Source: Scleroderma bovista
Taxonomy: Eukaryota > Basidiomycota > Agaricomycetes > Boletales > Sclerodermataceae
Reading direction: 5' to 3'
Assembly (NCBI GenBank): GCA_037178675.1
Contig: JAYMGJ010000157.1
Location: 248,001 to 312,000, forward strand
Length of the DNA stretch: 64,000 nucleotides
The notes below the pieces were generated by a model that was not told where the DNA came from, ran no database searches, and worked only from the letters and a program-made list of their open reading frames with translations. The position numbers and the translations under genes were made by a program. How positions within the stretch are numbered: position 1 is the stretch's first letter; each line of letters opens with the position of its first letter. This document shows, piece after piece, positions 36,147-47,100 of the stretch.

Positions 36147-37204
36147 ATGGCGCGTCCTTTACCCAGGTTGTTCCTCGTTCGACACGGTAAGTCTGAATAG
36201 TTTGTTTCATCCGATGCATAGTGCCGAATATTTGAAAAGGCGAAACAGAATGGTCCCTCAACGGGTCAGTCGTTTCTGCATTTCATTCTGTATCGCTCAT
36301 GGTTTGCCTATAGGCGTCATGTGAGAATTCTATGTCCATCGTTCTCGGATCCAGGTTTACATTACTTAGACCGGAAGGAGTGAGATCTCATTAACCCCTC
36401 GTGGAGAGGATCAGGTAAAGGCCCAAGCACAAATACTTGTGGGAGAAAGTCGTGAGTATCTTGAACGTGCCGACCGTGAAGGGCATGCGAGCACTCTTTG
36501 CTAGGTCCACTAGACCCCGAAAACATTTGCGTCGCGTTGGTTTCGCCCCGCATTCGTGCCCATCGCACCTTTCACCTGCTATTCGAACACCTACCGAAGT
36601 TTCCTGCTCATGTGATCACAGAAGAGGTGCGTGAGTGGGATTACGGCGACTATGAAGGTCTCGTGACGCAGGACATTCTATCCAAAAACCCTGGGTGGAA
36701 CATCTGGAAGCACGGGTGGGTATAGGTTTCATCTGATAGATATCTTTGTAAACGTCGCAACTTTAGCTGTCCTGGAGGCGAATCTGCCGAGCAGATGCAA
36801 GCTCGAGTCGATCATGTGATTGCCATGGTTAGAGGCCTTTTTGCGTTATCAGTCGCTTCTCTGACTCAACCGAACAGATCCGGGACTACCACCGTAAGTG
36901 GTTTGAGGAAGGCAGGGGCAACCGGGACGTTCTTGTCGTTGCACATGGCCACTTCAACCGCACGCTGATCGCTCGCTGGAATGGTTTCGCTCTCGACGCC
37001 GGTACTTTACTATTAACGTGTTATTCCGCGACTGACCCCGAAATTAGGGAATCACTTTAATGTGGAGCCCGGAGGGGTGAGTCCCGTTCAAGTCCATCGA
37101 TGGGTTTCACTTATTTGAGACAGGTCGCTGTTTTGTCGTACAACCACCATACACTCGATGAGCCGGCGTTGGACGCGTTGAATTTGTATGCACATGCGAA
37201 GTAA
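36147..37204 (+). CDS. SHB17: Histidine-phosphatase superfamily enzyme, sedoheptulose-1,7-bisphosphatase-like
   Basis: Shb17 in yeast dephosphorylates sedoheptulose 1,7-bisphosphate, feeding riboneogenesis (established). Exon 1 gives MARPLPRLFLVRHG, with the catalytic His in RHG. Exon 2 gives ETEWSLNG; a 7-nt micro-exon (36314-36320) adds RH; exon 4 continues TGRSEISLTPRGEDQVKAQA. Then RPLDPENICVALVSPRIRAH, EEVREWDYGDYEGLVTQDIL and CPGGESAEQMQARVDHVIAM. The second catalytic His is in VVAHGHFNRTLIARW. It ends DALNLYAHAK with TAA at 37202-37204. REWDYGDYEG and CPGGES are typical of the Shb17 branch. About eight exons. Confidence 0.88.
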
Positions 37205-37340
37205 AATGGCTTGTATGGCGCTTATGTACCGTGAAATTGCCAAATTAGGAGTTCAACATTCGGCTATTAGCCCTTTTTATTTTCTTGAGGTTTCTCCCTT
37301 CTGTTCCCCGACACCCGCGTCGCCGTCGTCTTCAGTGATC

Positions 37341-40300
37341 ATGGCCGATGCAGACCGCAAATCCCCCACCACAGATTCTCTAGAGGCCGTGTCCGGGCTC
37401 GGTGCTGAGCACCACGACGAACACGAGGCCTCTAACGTGGTACATGGCCACGAGCCAACTGCACTGGACGACCTCGTTGAGGAAGCGTTCCAACCGGACA
37501 CCACGCTCGATGATAATGTGAAAGATGCAGCCAAATCACAAGTCGAACAGGAGGATAAGCCTGCTCAACCCACACCGTCTGCCAATCATGAAGTAACCAA
37601 GAATTCCGCCAGTGCAAAGCGCCCTCCGGCCATCAGCAAGGAAAAGTCTGCCAGGGCGGCACCCGGAAAGCCGAGTCCACTTTCCCCTACGGTGAAGAAG
37701 GTGTGTATGCGGTGCGGCCAGGGGTAACTTTTTCATTTTGACTATCCCGCATGCGTAGGCTGCACTTTCCAGCACTGCTGCAAAAGCAGCCCCTTCAAGC
37801 AAGGCTCCACCTACAACTGGCTCTTCTACTCTCTCCAAGTCGACTTCTACTGCCCCTTCAACCGTAAGGAAGTCAGCATCCATTTCCTCGCCAAATCCCG
37901 CGTCCAAGGCCACCACTATGTTCTCTAGGTCATCCGCTTCTGGCCCCGCTCCACCGAGTAGACGGTCATCCATGATCCCACCTCGGGCACCTTCCGCTAC
38001 TGGTTCCCCAATACCACCCAAGACTAGAACCCCCACGCTCTTCTCTGCTTTCACTGGTTCAGCAGCTTCAGCGAAACCCGCCGCACCTGTTAACGATGTC
38101 AACACATCTGCGCGCCCTTCCGTTGTTTCCCCCTCAGGATCTGCTGCCTCAATCGCTGCCTCATCTGGTCCTCCACGTCCTCGTGCCTCAATTTCTGAAG
38201 CCGCCAAGAAAGGTCCCTCTACCACGTCAAGGACAACAACTCAGCCCGCGGTTGGTGGCGGTCCAGCGCGGGCCATGCGTACGGTTGGGTCGATCTCTTC
38301 CATTAAGGAAGTCGACAACGGAAGAGTCCTCGAGCTCCAGCAAAAGGTTTGTAAGCTTTGCCTTGTCCTTGTGTCTATGAGAACTCAAACGACCTCGCAA
38401 CATAGCTGCAGGAGGCACAGGATAGCATAGTCGAGAAGAATGAAGCGGTTGCTCGGCTCGAACAGCAGATATCAGAACTACAAGCATCCCTGGATACCGC
38501 ATCGGCAGATGCCAAAGCCAAAAGTTCGACCATCGAAAAACTTCAGGAGACTAAACAGGCTTCGGAGGCGGAACTCGTTGCTCTCCGCGCAAGTTTACAA
38601 CAGTTGGAAACCGAACGTACGCACGACCTCAACTCGCTTAATGCTCTTAAGGGGGAAGTAAGTATCGCACCGCGACAGTTGTGTATTTAACTAACGAAAT
38701 ATTTGGCAGCTCAACACCGTGAAGCAGGCAAGCGCCAGCCAAACAACGCTGATGGATAAACTCCGCGAACAGGTCGCCACGCTAACGTCTGAGATAACGA
38801 TTGCTCAGGAGAACTTTGAGTCTCTCCGCAGATCGAGCGATCAGTCTTCTGCAGAAGCGGCGGCAGCTGCTCAAGCTGAGCGTGAATCTTTCCTTCGCGC
38901 GAAGGCCGACCTGGACGCGTTGAATGCTGAAATAGAGGCATTGAGGACAGCGCATGACACGGCTCTCCAGGATGCCGCCACCAAGCTCAGCGAGTCGCAA
39001 CAGCGTGCTTCTGAAGTGTCTTCTTTGATCACTGAGATCGAGGCCCTGAAGGCTGAGCGGGAAGAAAGCGCCAACACCATCTCCGAGTTGGAGATAAAAG
39101 TTCTCGAGATGAATGAGAGCCAGGAGAAAGCAGAAGATGAGCATAATAAGCTCCTTGCTCGTCTTAAGGGAGTAGAGGCGGATCTAGCGCAGGCCATCGC
39201 GGCGAAGGAACAGATTGTTCAAGACGCCAAAACGAAGGAGGAGGAAGGTGCACAACAGATTGCTGAGCTGAAGCAATCTTACGGGGTGGAAATTCAGTCC
39301 CTCAGGGACGAGCTCGCTGCGACAGCTACTCGGGTGGAGAATTTGAAGACTGACCTCGCTGCCCTAGAGGATGCTCACGAAAAGACGAAGAAAGATGCCG
39401 AAGCTACCGCGGAAGAACACGAGCGTCAGCTTGAGGAATCCGAACAGTCATATATCACTAAACATATCGAGTTTTCAGAAGAGATCAAGAAGCTTACAGC
39501 CGAACTTGAGGTGCGTCCATTGGTCGTTGTATGTGGATGAAAGTTAAGGATAGTCACGGATAGGGTCAAGAGGCAAAATACAATGAAAAGGTGGAAGCTG
39601 TGAAAGCTGAACACGATCTACTTCTCCAAGAGGCGTTCGAACGAGCTAAGGTACGTCCCTCATCTCTGGGCTACGAATATGCTCACATAAGACTATTCAG
39701 GGCGAGGCTGCCGAGCTCCATGGCCAAGATCTTCAAGCCTTGCGTACGGAATCGCAGACCACGATCGAGCAGCTTCGCGCGGCTCATCAATCGTTTGTCA
39801 GTGACCTTCAAGCCGAGCAGCGGGCCACTCTCGAATCTGAAGTCACGGCCCTAGAGCAAAAACTCAGTAGTCAGGGTCTCGAGCTTCGTGCCACCCAAGA
39901 CGACCTTGCAAAGGCTAAATCTGCACTGGAAGCTGCCCGCTTAGCGAGCGAGGACTTGGGAACTCAGCTTGACGATGCCCGGGCTGCCGTCGTCGCAGCT
40001 TCTGCCAGTGCCGACCAAGCAGCCGAGATCGAGCGGCTCACGAAGCAGCTTGCCGGCATGCGTGACGAAAGCACCATGTTGAACGACGTCCTTGAAGCTA
40101 CCAAGGAATCTCTGTCAGAAATGTCTGCAAATCACAGCAAAGAACTCGAGGAGGCTGCTAAAGGCCGTGTAGAGGAGGTAACGCGACTTCGTGCGGAGCA
40201 CGAGGGGCAGCTCAGTTTGTTGGCTGCACAGAAGTCGGAACTGTCGCTCTCACTGGGTGATTTGGAGAATGAGGTGGCCATGCTCAAGGCCCAACTCTCT

Positions 40301-40822
40301 TCTGTGGAATTGTCAGCTATTCCAAGGAGCAATGGAGCTGCGCCCTCGTCCACTACCAACGTGACTAGAGAGGAGTTGCAAAAGGTACATGAAGCGCACA
40401 ATCTCAAGATGCATGACCTGCAGGCGGACCATGAACGAGCAGTCAGGGACTTGAAGTTCGAGGTAGAGACGCTACAGAACCGGTTGGAGGAAGTACAGTC
40501 GGACCTTGCGCGGAAGAACATGGAGATCCAGTATCTCGAGCAAGAACAAGAGGAAAGTCAAGACTCGATTACTCGGTATGTCAAGGTTTTTGGACTTCAG
40601 AGTTTGTTCGGAGTAGTTATCGCGCTGGCCGTGATCTTCGATTTCATTTGAATACGTTCCTCGCATTGACACGCTCGTTATTGTACCTTACTCCTTTCCT
40701 TCTCATTCATTTACGATTTTTGGCTCATTGGAAATAACTTATTGACTTTCCTGCGTGTTTTTTTGCACGTTTTCCCTAGCTTAAAAGAAGAAGTCGACCA
40801 GTACAGAACCGCCTCAACGTGA
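37341..40822 (+). CDS. Large coiled-coil protein with Ser/Pro-rich basic head and SxIP motifs
   Basis: Starts MADADRKSPTTDSLEAVSGL at 37341. Residues of roughly 1-115 are acidic. A Ser/Pro/Lys/Arg-rich segment follows that contains two S-x-I-P motifs in basic surroundings, RRSSMIPPRAPS and TGSPIPPKTRTP. From about residue 315 to the end it is nearly continuous coiled coil, starting SISSIKEVDNGRVLELQQK and running through four further exons (EKLQETKQASEAELVALRAS, LDKLREQVATLTSEITIAQE, LESEVTALEQKLSSQGLELR). Splicing the 204-nt last intron (40576-40779) gives ITRLKEEVDQYRTAST and TGA at 40820-40822. Reading through it instead gives a hydrophobic tail. Over 1,000 residues. SxIP motifs dock on EB1 proteins (established), so a microtubule-tip role is inferred. 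No named family was recognised. Confidence 0.8.
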
Positions 40823-41348
40823 ACCCCACGCGATAACCTCGTTCAACAGCCCGTCGTTACACCATGGATTCCGTGCGATATCCACGCTGCTTTCGCGTGA
40901 CGATCCTTCATTTCCGTCGTGGACCCATTTCTTGAACCCTTCGATCGGAGCGTGGTCGCCATCCAAGGATTACCCCCATCTTCATATTCTCGTCCCCACA
41001 TATGACCCTACTTTCCTATGGTATTCTCCTGTTGGTCACATACCCCTGGCCTGTTCTATAACCCCCATGCATGTGCATATCACTCGGAAATTTCATTCTA
41101 ATGCTCACTGTGTAATTTGGATACTTTTTGTCGTGAAACGCCTGTGATTTGCCTGCGATTGACATCCTATAAAAAATAAAAAGCGGTGATTGGCGCATGT
41201 GTTTCAGCCCGGTGGCTGTGCAGAGCGAAAACCCGCTGTTTCGGCTGACATCTCCTTTTATGGTAATCTGTGCCCGCACCCCCAGGGTTTTAAAAACGGT
41301 CTCGTCTGATTTTTTGTGCTCCTTGTTCTCTTCCCTCGACAGCACACG
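40823..41348. promoter_or_regulatory. Intergenic, 526 bp, upstream of YHM2
   Basis: Between two plus-strand genes; the longest gene-free stretch in the window. It has pyrimidine-rich tracts (about 40975-41030 and 41320-41340), as is common upstream of strongly expressed fungal genes. No conserved coding pattern, RNA gene or repeat was recognised. Confidence 0.4.
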
Positions 41349-42798
41349 ATGGCAATCCAAAAGGAACCTGGCCAGAAGGGCGTCAGCTGGTCTAACATTG
41401 CCGTCGGTGCGTCTACTTGGCTTCACCATGTTACCCTTGTTTAACGCTCCCGAATTATTAGGTGCAATCATGAACATGGTACGGTGAACGCGTTTTTCAA
41501 TGAGTCTATCCTGACACTTGTGTGCTGTGCGCGGTTACCATCCATTAGTTCGTAAGTCGAATTGCATGCTTTCATATCCATCGTTGCTAACGCTGCCCGC
41601 TTGTAGGAGGCAAGTCTTAATAGCAACACTTTGTACGCCTTGTCAGGTCTCATGCACGTGTTTCTCTTAGGTTACTACCCTTGGTCAACCATTGGAGGTC
41701 CTCAAGACCCAGATGGCTGCAAACCGGAGCCAGACCATGCTGGAAGCTACCCGGTCCGTCTGGGCCCGTGGTGGTGTAGCTGGTTTCTTCCAAGGCCTTA
41801 TTCCCTGGGTGTGTATGATATTCATCGTCTTGCCCATATACACAGACTTCACATCTTTCCATACCTAGGCTTGGATCGAGGCATCAACCAAAGGCGGCGT
41901 TTTACTGTTTACTGCCTCAGAGATTGAGGGTAGTTGTGTGGGCATGGGTGTTCACCCCTTCTTTGCTGGTCTCGCAGGGGGCTGTGGTGGTGGAATTGCA
42001 CAGGCTTATGCGACCATGGGTAAGTGTTTCATTCTCCAGCGACAATGACACATGCGATACAGTCCCTGAGGACTAAGGTTTCGTCACTGTGATGTCTTAT
42101 AGTCATATCATCTTTCGGGACTGACACTAGAAGAGCCATGGTATGCTAAATTCCTCTGCAGGTTTCACGACATGTATGAAGACCGTCGAAATTACCCGGC
42201 ACAAAGAAGCTGCCGCTGGTGTGCAACGTTCCACGTTCCAGGTGTTTATGGACATATATCGCAAAGAGGGTATCCGGGGTGTCAACAAGGGTGTCAACGC
42301 TGTTGCCGTCCGACAATGTACCAACTGGGGCTCACGGTGAGCTGTTCATTTGTGCTATGCATGTGTTGGCTTACGGTCCTTAGCATGGGCTTTGCTCGTC
42401 TTGCTGAGAATACCATTCGTAATGTTCGTGGCAAGGGCGAGAATGACAAACTAAGTGCATTGGACAAGATTCTTGCCTCGAGTATCGGTGGTGCACTTGC
42501 AACATGGAATCAGCCTATTGAAGTGGTCCGTGTCGAGATGCAGTCCATGGCCAAGGGAACAGAAAATATAAATCGCCCGAAAAAGCTCACAGTCTTCAAT
42601 ACCCTCGCCTTCATCTACAAAGAAAATGGCCTTAAAGGTCTCTACCGAGGCGTGACACCGCGCATAGGCCTTGGCATCTGGCAAACAGTATGCATGGTTT
42701 CCTTTGCTGACTACGTTAAGGCTTGGTATGTTCTCCGCATTGTTCCCTGGTTTCGTATCTGAACACAAATCAATGACAGGGTCAAGGACCGTCAATGA
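41349..42798 (+). CDS. YHM2: Mitochondrial citrate/2-oxoglutarate carrier Yhm2
   Basis: Exchanges citrate for oxoglutarate across the inner mitochondrial membrane and supplies cytosolic NADPH (established for yeast). Starts [20 protein letters not shown], then AIMNM. Two 3-nt micro-exons then supply F (41549-41551) and E (41607-41609). The frame goes on [60 protein letters not shown] and [20 protein letters not shown]. The third repeat has [19 protein letters not shown] and [20 protein letters not shown]. The G-Q-P-L-E-V-L-K-T and N-Q-P-I-E-V-V-R-V segments are the carrier signatures in the Yhm2-specific form. It ends VKDRQ with TGA at 42796-42798. The intron after the second micro-exon (41610-41670) has a GC donor. 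Confidence 0.92.
41549..41609 (+). other. YHM2: Two consecutive 3-nt micro-exons inside YHM2
   Basis: TTC at 41549-41551 is flanked by TTAG and GTAAGT. GAG at 41607-41609 is flanked by TGTAG and GCAAGT. Together they encode the Phe-Glu that precedes [10 protein letters not shown], a block conserved in Yhm2 carriers as I know the family. Without either one the frame stays open but lacks that residue. Confidence 0.75.
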
Positions 42799-43076
42799 GA
42801 CTTGTGGCAAGCTTACGCCGTATAATGTTTTGATAATCATAGAGACTGGATTTACATAATAGATTCACATATACCTGTCAACCGTTGACGCTGCCCACCA
42901 CCATCTTGTGTCTTGTGCACAGGCAGATACTTGTAGAAACAGCCTGGGTCCTGTGTCGCTAGATAAAAGCAGTGCGCTGGCACAAATGACTGATGCAGAA
43001 CAAAACAGTGATGAGGCAGAGATGGGAACATGTGACGCCTGCTTTAACCCACTTGCTTCACCGTCATCACCACACC

Positions 43077-44045
43077 ATGAGCGCTGTTCCACGTCCCCAG
43101 CACCCACCAAACCTGCACCCGCTACTTGCACAGTATCTCGTGCAGCTCGCAACCCACCCTCTTCGTACAAAGGCAATCACTTCAGGTCATACGTCTCTCA
43201 ACTGCACCGCTGGACGTTTGTGCTTAAATTCTGTCCAGCTTCGTTCTCTTTCCTTCAGGAGGTCATAGGCTCAAACGTAGCTGGTTTACCTCCCGCGTCG
43301 ACCTCCAAAGATGCCTCCCCTTTGACGAAGGCACTTGCGAGGTTCCACATCGACACCAAAGCGTTCAAAATGGCACTGTATGGCTTCTTCGTGTCTGCAC
43401 CACTAGGGCACTACCTCGTCGGACTCCTTCAGAAGACGTTCGCAGGCAAGGTCGGAGTGAAGTACCGAATTGCACAGCTCCTAGCGAGCAACTTCCTCGT
43501 TGCACCAATCCAAACATCCGGTGAGACTCTTTGGGCGCCGATGTTGTGCCACTCATAGCAGTTTTCTGTAGCATTCCTGGCATCCATGGCTATCATCAAT
43601 GGTGCTAAGTCTCTTAAAGAGATTACTCGCACGGTCAGGGCCGGTTTCTTTGCTGTCATACGGGTATGTACCATACTAGTGTTGAAGTCATGCACTTTGT
43701 TTGAACTCTTGTTACCAGGTTACCTGGATAGTCTCACCCCTATCAATGGTATTCGCCCAGCAATTCCTCCCGATGGAAGTATGTCACATTGTAATTCCTC
43801 AGAAGTCCACCTGTAACTAATGATGATCCTTAGCTGTGGGTACCATTTTTCAATGTGGTCCAGTTTGCCCTTGGTGTAAGCCATCATTACTGTTTCCAAT
43901 TCCTCGCACTAAACCTCACGATTCCATCCAGACGCTTTTCAACATCAAAGTGAAGAAGATGCGTCTTGCTGCAGCAAAGAAAGAGGCAGAAGAACGCGAG
44001 CGTCAAAGAGCGAAGGCAGAGGCAGAAAAGGAGATGAGGGATTGA
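43077..44045 (+). CDS. Mpv17/PMP22-family membrane protein
   Basis: Starts MSAVPRPQHPPNLHPLLAQY, then LVQLATHPLRTKAITS. After an intron it reads ASFSFLQEVIGSNVAGLPPA, FHIDTKAFKMALYGFFVSAP and LGHYLVGLLQKTFAGKVGVK. Next come AFLASMAIINGAKSLKEITR and VTWIVSPLSMVFAQQFLPME. LWVPFFNVVQFALG contains the W-x-P-x-x-N family motif. It ends with a charged Lys/Glu helix, AAKKEAEERERQRAKAEAEK. Four membrane segments are expected. Members sit in peroxisomal, mitochondrial or vacuolar membranes and may act as channels; the peroxisomal Pmp22 branch looks closest, but this is unproved. The stop is TGA at 44043-44045, convergent with TRS85, 107 bp away. Confidence 0.85.
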
Positions 44046-44152
44046 CGAACTCATTTATAATGGAATTCACCTTCACAACTTCGATTGCTTCTAGTTATTA
44101 CGTAGCAACCTATGGCCGTAGGATATATCCTGCATTTATTTATTTTGGTATC

Positions 44153-47100
44153 CTAACTAACACAAGCATTTGGCTTTGAGAGAGGATTCACCGTGAAAAA
44201 TGGGAAAGAATTGGCTGGCGGCCTTAGCACGTAGTGGTGCCTCGTCCGCCAGGATGATTGGGCTCCGTCCAGCCAAGGTTCACCAACCTCCACTTCCACT
44301 TTCCATCCTGACACGACATACATTCCGGGATGAGTGACCCAAAAACATGCATGAACCGATGACGACTCAGAAGGTGGTAGCATACTGCGAATGGTGAGTG
44401 GGCCTGTATACCGAGGTCGAAGAAGATGTGACATTGATGTAGTGGCAGTGTCCTTGGAAAGACTCGAATCGAATCGAAGCACATATCGTGAAGGATGAGT
44501 CAACGAATAATTCCTGATCGTGAACGTCACAAAGATAGAGCAGCCCCTGTTCATCCATCGTCACCGTTGGACAAATGGTCGGAAACGCAGCAACAATACT
44601 CACTCCTTGGTAAAATCATGCTCCACAACGGGGTTATCCTCCACAGTAACAGCCAAAGGATTTGCCTCGGCGTTCCATTCGCTATCCCGGATCGCGTGTA
44701 ACATTTCCATCTTCTCGCGCTGGGTTTCCGCGTACATGTTTCGCGTGGCCCGGACCTGTTCAACTTCTTCTATGATTTCTCGCAGAGCCCCATGAGTCGC
44801 GCCAAGAATCATTGGTGGTAATTGCGTGAATCCACTCCGATGTTCAGACGGTATTTCCCAGAGCACCAGGACGTCGACCGAATGTGGATTATAGAACGGG
44901 AAGATGTTCGAATAGGAGGAAGAAGGGATGTGAGGATATGAGCGGTTTATAGAGTCAGTAACAATGTTTCTTCTTTCGTCAAGATATAAATCCCAGATCG
45001 CTGAGTCAAGTGATGGTATTGTGTTTTCTTCCTAGGGCGAGCACTTGTCAATAAGCTAGTACCAGCGACGCAGTGGACTCACATTGACAATGTGACTATA
45101 CATCAAGTCCAATGGTGGGGGATTTCCCGGTTCTGTTGAGCGCCTATGAAGGACATCTCCTAGCGTCCTAGAAACGAAGGCCAGTGTCTTCGCGATGCAG
45201 CTCTTGTCCCCAGCAGGACATGCAACAAATGAAAACTTGGAAGATTGGGCTGGGTGTAGCGTTACTCTGCAGCAAGTTTGAATCTTTTAGGCTAGTATCC
45301 ACACAGGAGACTCACGACGAAAGTGAGTTCAATAATTGACATCGCCAAACCGGACTAACAGTAGTCATTTGAGTGATATGCAGTGCCTTGGGCGACAAAT
45401 TAGATATCTCGACATTGACAAGGAAAGGGCGGGATTGGGAGGGCACAGTTCGTGAACTTGCAGATGCCATAAGACATGGTGTGATTTCATAACTCTTCGT
45501 CACTCTGGTACAACGAAAAGTGTATCCTCCTGTCTGGATAAACTCAATAAATGTATAGACAAAATAACATGCAGCCTACCTCTCTATAAATGAACAGTAA
45601 ACAAAGACCCTGGTTTTCTCTTGCGACGGGTCGCCAAGTAAAGAATATATCGGAGGCTTCGGAGGGTTGCAGCTCCTGCCGAAGAGGTACATTAAAGGGA
45701 GCCCACTGTGGGAGCTTATTATCTGTATGAAACAATCCTGAAAGGCTATCTAATTACGGAGTATAGCCAGTTTTAGCTGGTAGTAGAGTGTACAACAGAG
45801 ACTCACGAGACGTGTTCTCTATTGCACTATCAAATACGATTTGATCTTCAGGGCCAGGGAGCACCCACACCTCACCGATCGCCCTTGACCCCGTGTTCGA
45901 CATCCATGCTCTCATTCGTTTATACTCACCTTCCAGGACTATCAAGGGCTCGTCCGTCTCGAATGATACGTCAAGCTCCAGGTTAGAATCTTCGATTTCA
46001 ACTTTAAGGAGTATATCTGGTGCATACATGGCGCTTAGTCGCTGTTGTAGTGTTTCCTGTAATCGGCGGCCCCGCCTCACCAGGGATTCCTGGGTGGGCA
46101 GAAGACTGAGAAAATCGTATTTGAGATGCGTAACAGCAAGAGTGGTTGGTGCAAGGGCCTTGACAGCAAATGAAACCTGTAGAAATAAATGAATCAGGCC
46201 CAAGAAAATGCGCATGCTGAAGTTACCAACCACGCGACTCTCCTTTGCAAGGAGAGAAATGTCATCGATGCATTGGATTTGGATGTTCTTCGCGGACCAA
46301 TCATCATCGTGGCCTATAGCCTCTATGGCGAGCTTGAGGTTTGCCAGCGTCACCTCCGTATCGAGTGGGTTGTGTAAAGTTATCTCCACCCAAAAGTTTT
46401 CTTGGGCACTTCTATCACTCTAACTGAACTTAAGCTTGCAGGAAACATCCTACTTACCTCCAACTGCTGCCTTCCCTCCCTTCTCCAGAGCTTCCCGTCC
46501 CCGTGACCTCCAAAAGGACCTCCAGGCCTCTTCTCTGCGCTCCCACTCAGCCTCCTGTCCACCTACAGGATCTCTACGCAGCTGCAATCGACTAGCAGCC
46601 GGTATGGCAAACTTGATCGGTAGCACCATGTCGCTTGGACATGCCTCTTGATCGGTTATTGATTTCAAATGCTAGGAACGACGTAGGAAGAAAGACGAGC
46701 CAAAAAATCATCGGTAGACACCTACTGCTAACGCAACCGCAAAGTCCTCAAGATACACTTTATCGGAATTTATGGACTCCTGCCTATCTCCAACTTCAGG
46801 ATTGATGATTGATGAAGGCGCTGAAGACCAACGCAAAAGGGCGAGGAAAATCTTGATAGCGCCCCGAGTATCTCCCGTCGAATAAAGGAGTCTGCCTGAA
46901 TACGTCGATCAGATGGTAACCAACAAGACTCTAAAACCTTTTCACCTAGTGGATGTTCGATTCCCGAGATAGCTGCATCGAATCCCATGAGCGGTGAGGT
47001 GGCATCTCCCTCTGACTCCCAGAAGGATGGAGACAATAATATCTTTTCTGGTCCAGAGCTGAGAATCTCGTGTGCTCGGCGCAGTAAGTACATTGCCAAG

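Noticed and set aside
35935..36324. 129-codon open frame on the plus strand spanning the VPS18/SHB17 promoter
   Set aside because: It overlaps the first VPS18 exons and the SHB17 start in another frame; both real genes explain the region better.
42799..43076. Open frame on the plus strand continuing upstream of the Mpv17 start
   Set aside because: The start is in a different frame from the Mpv17 first exon, and the sequence has no family feature; it is treated as promoter and 5' UTR.
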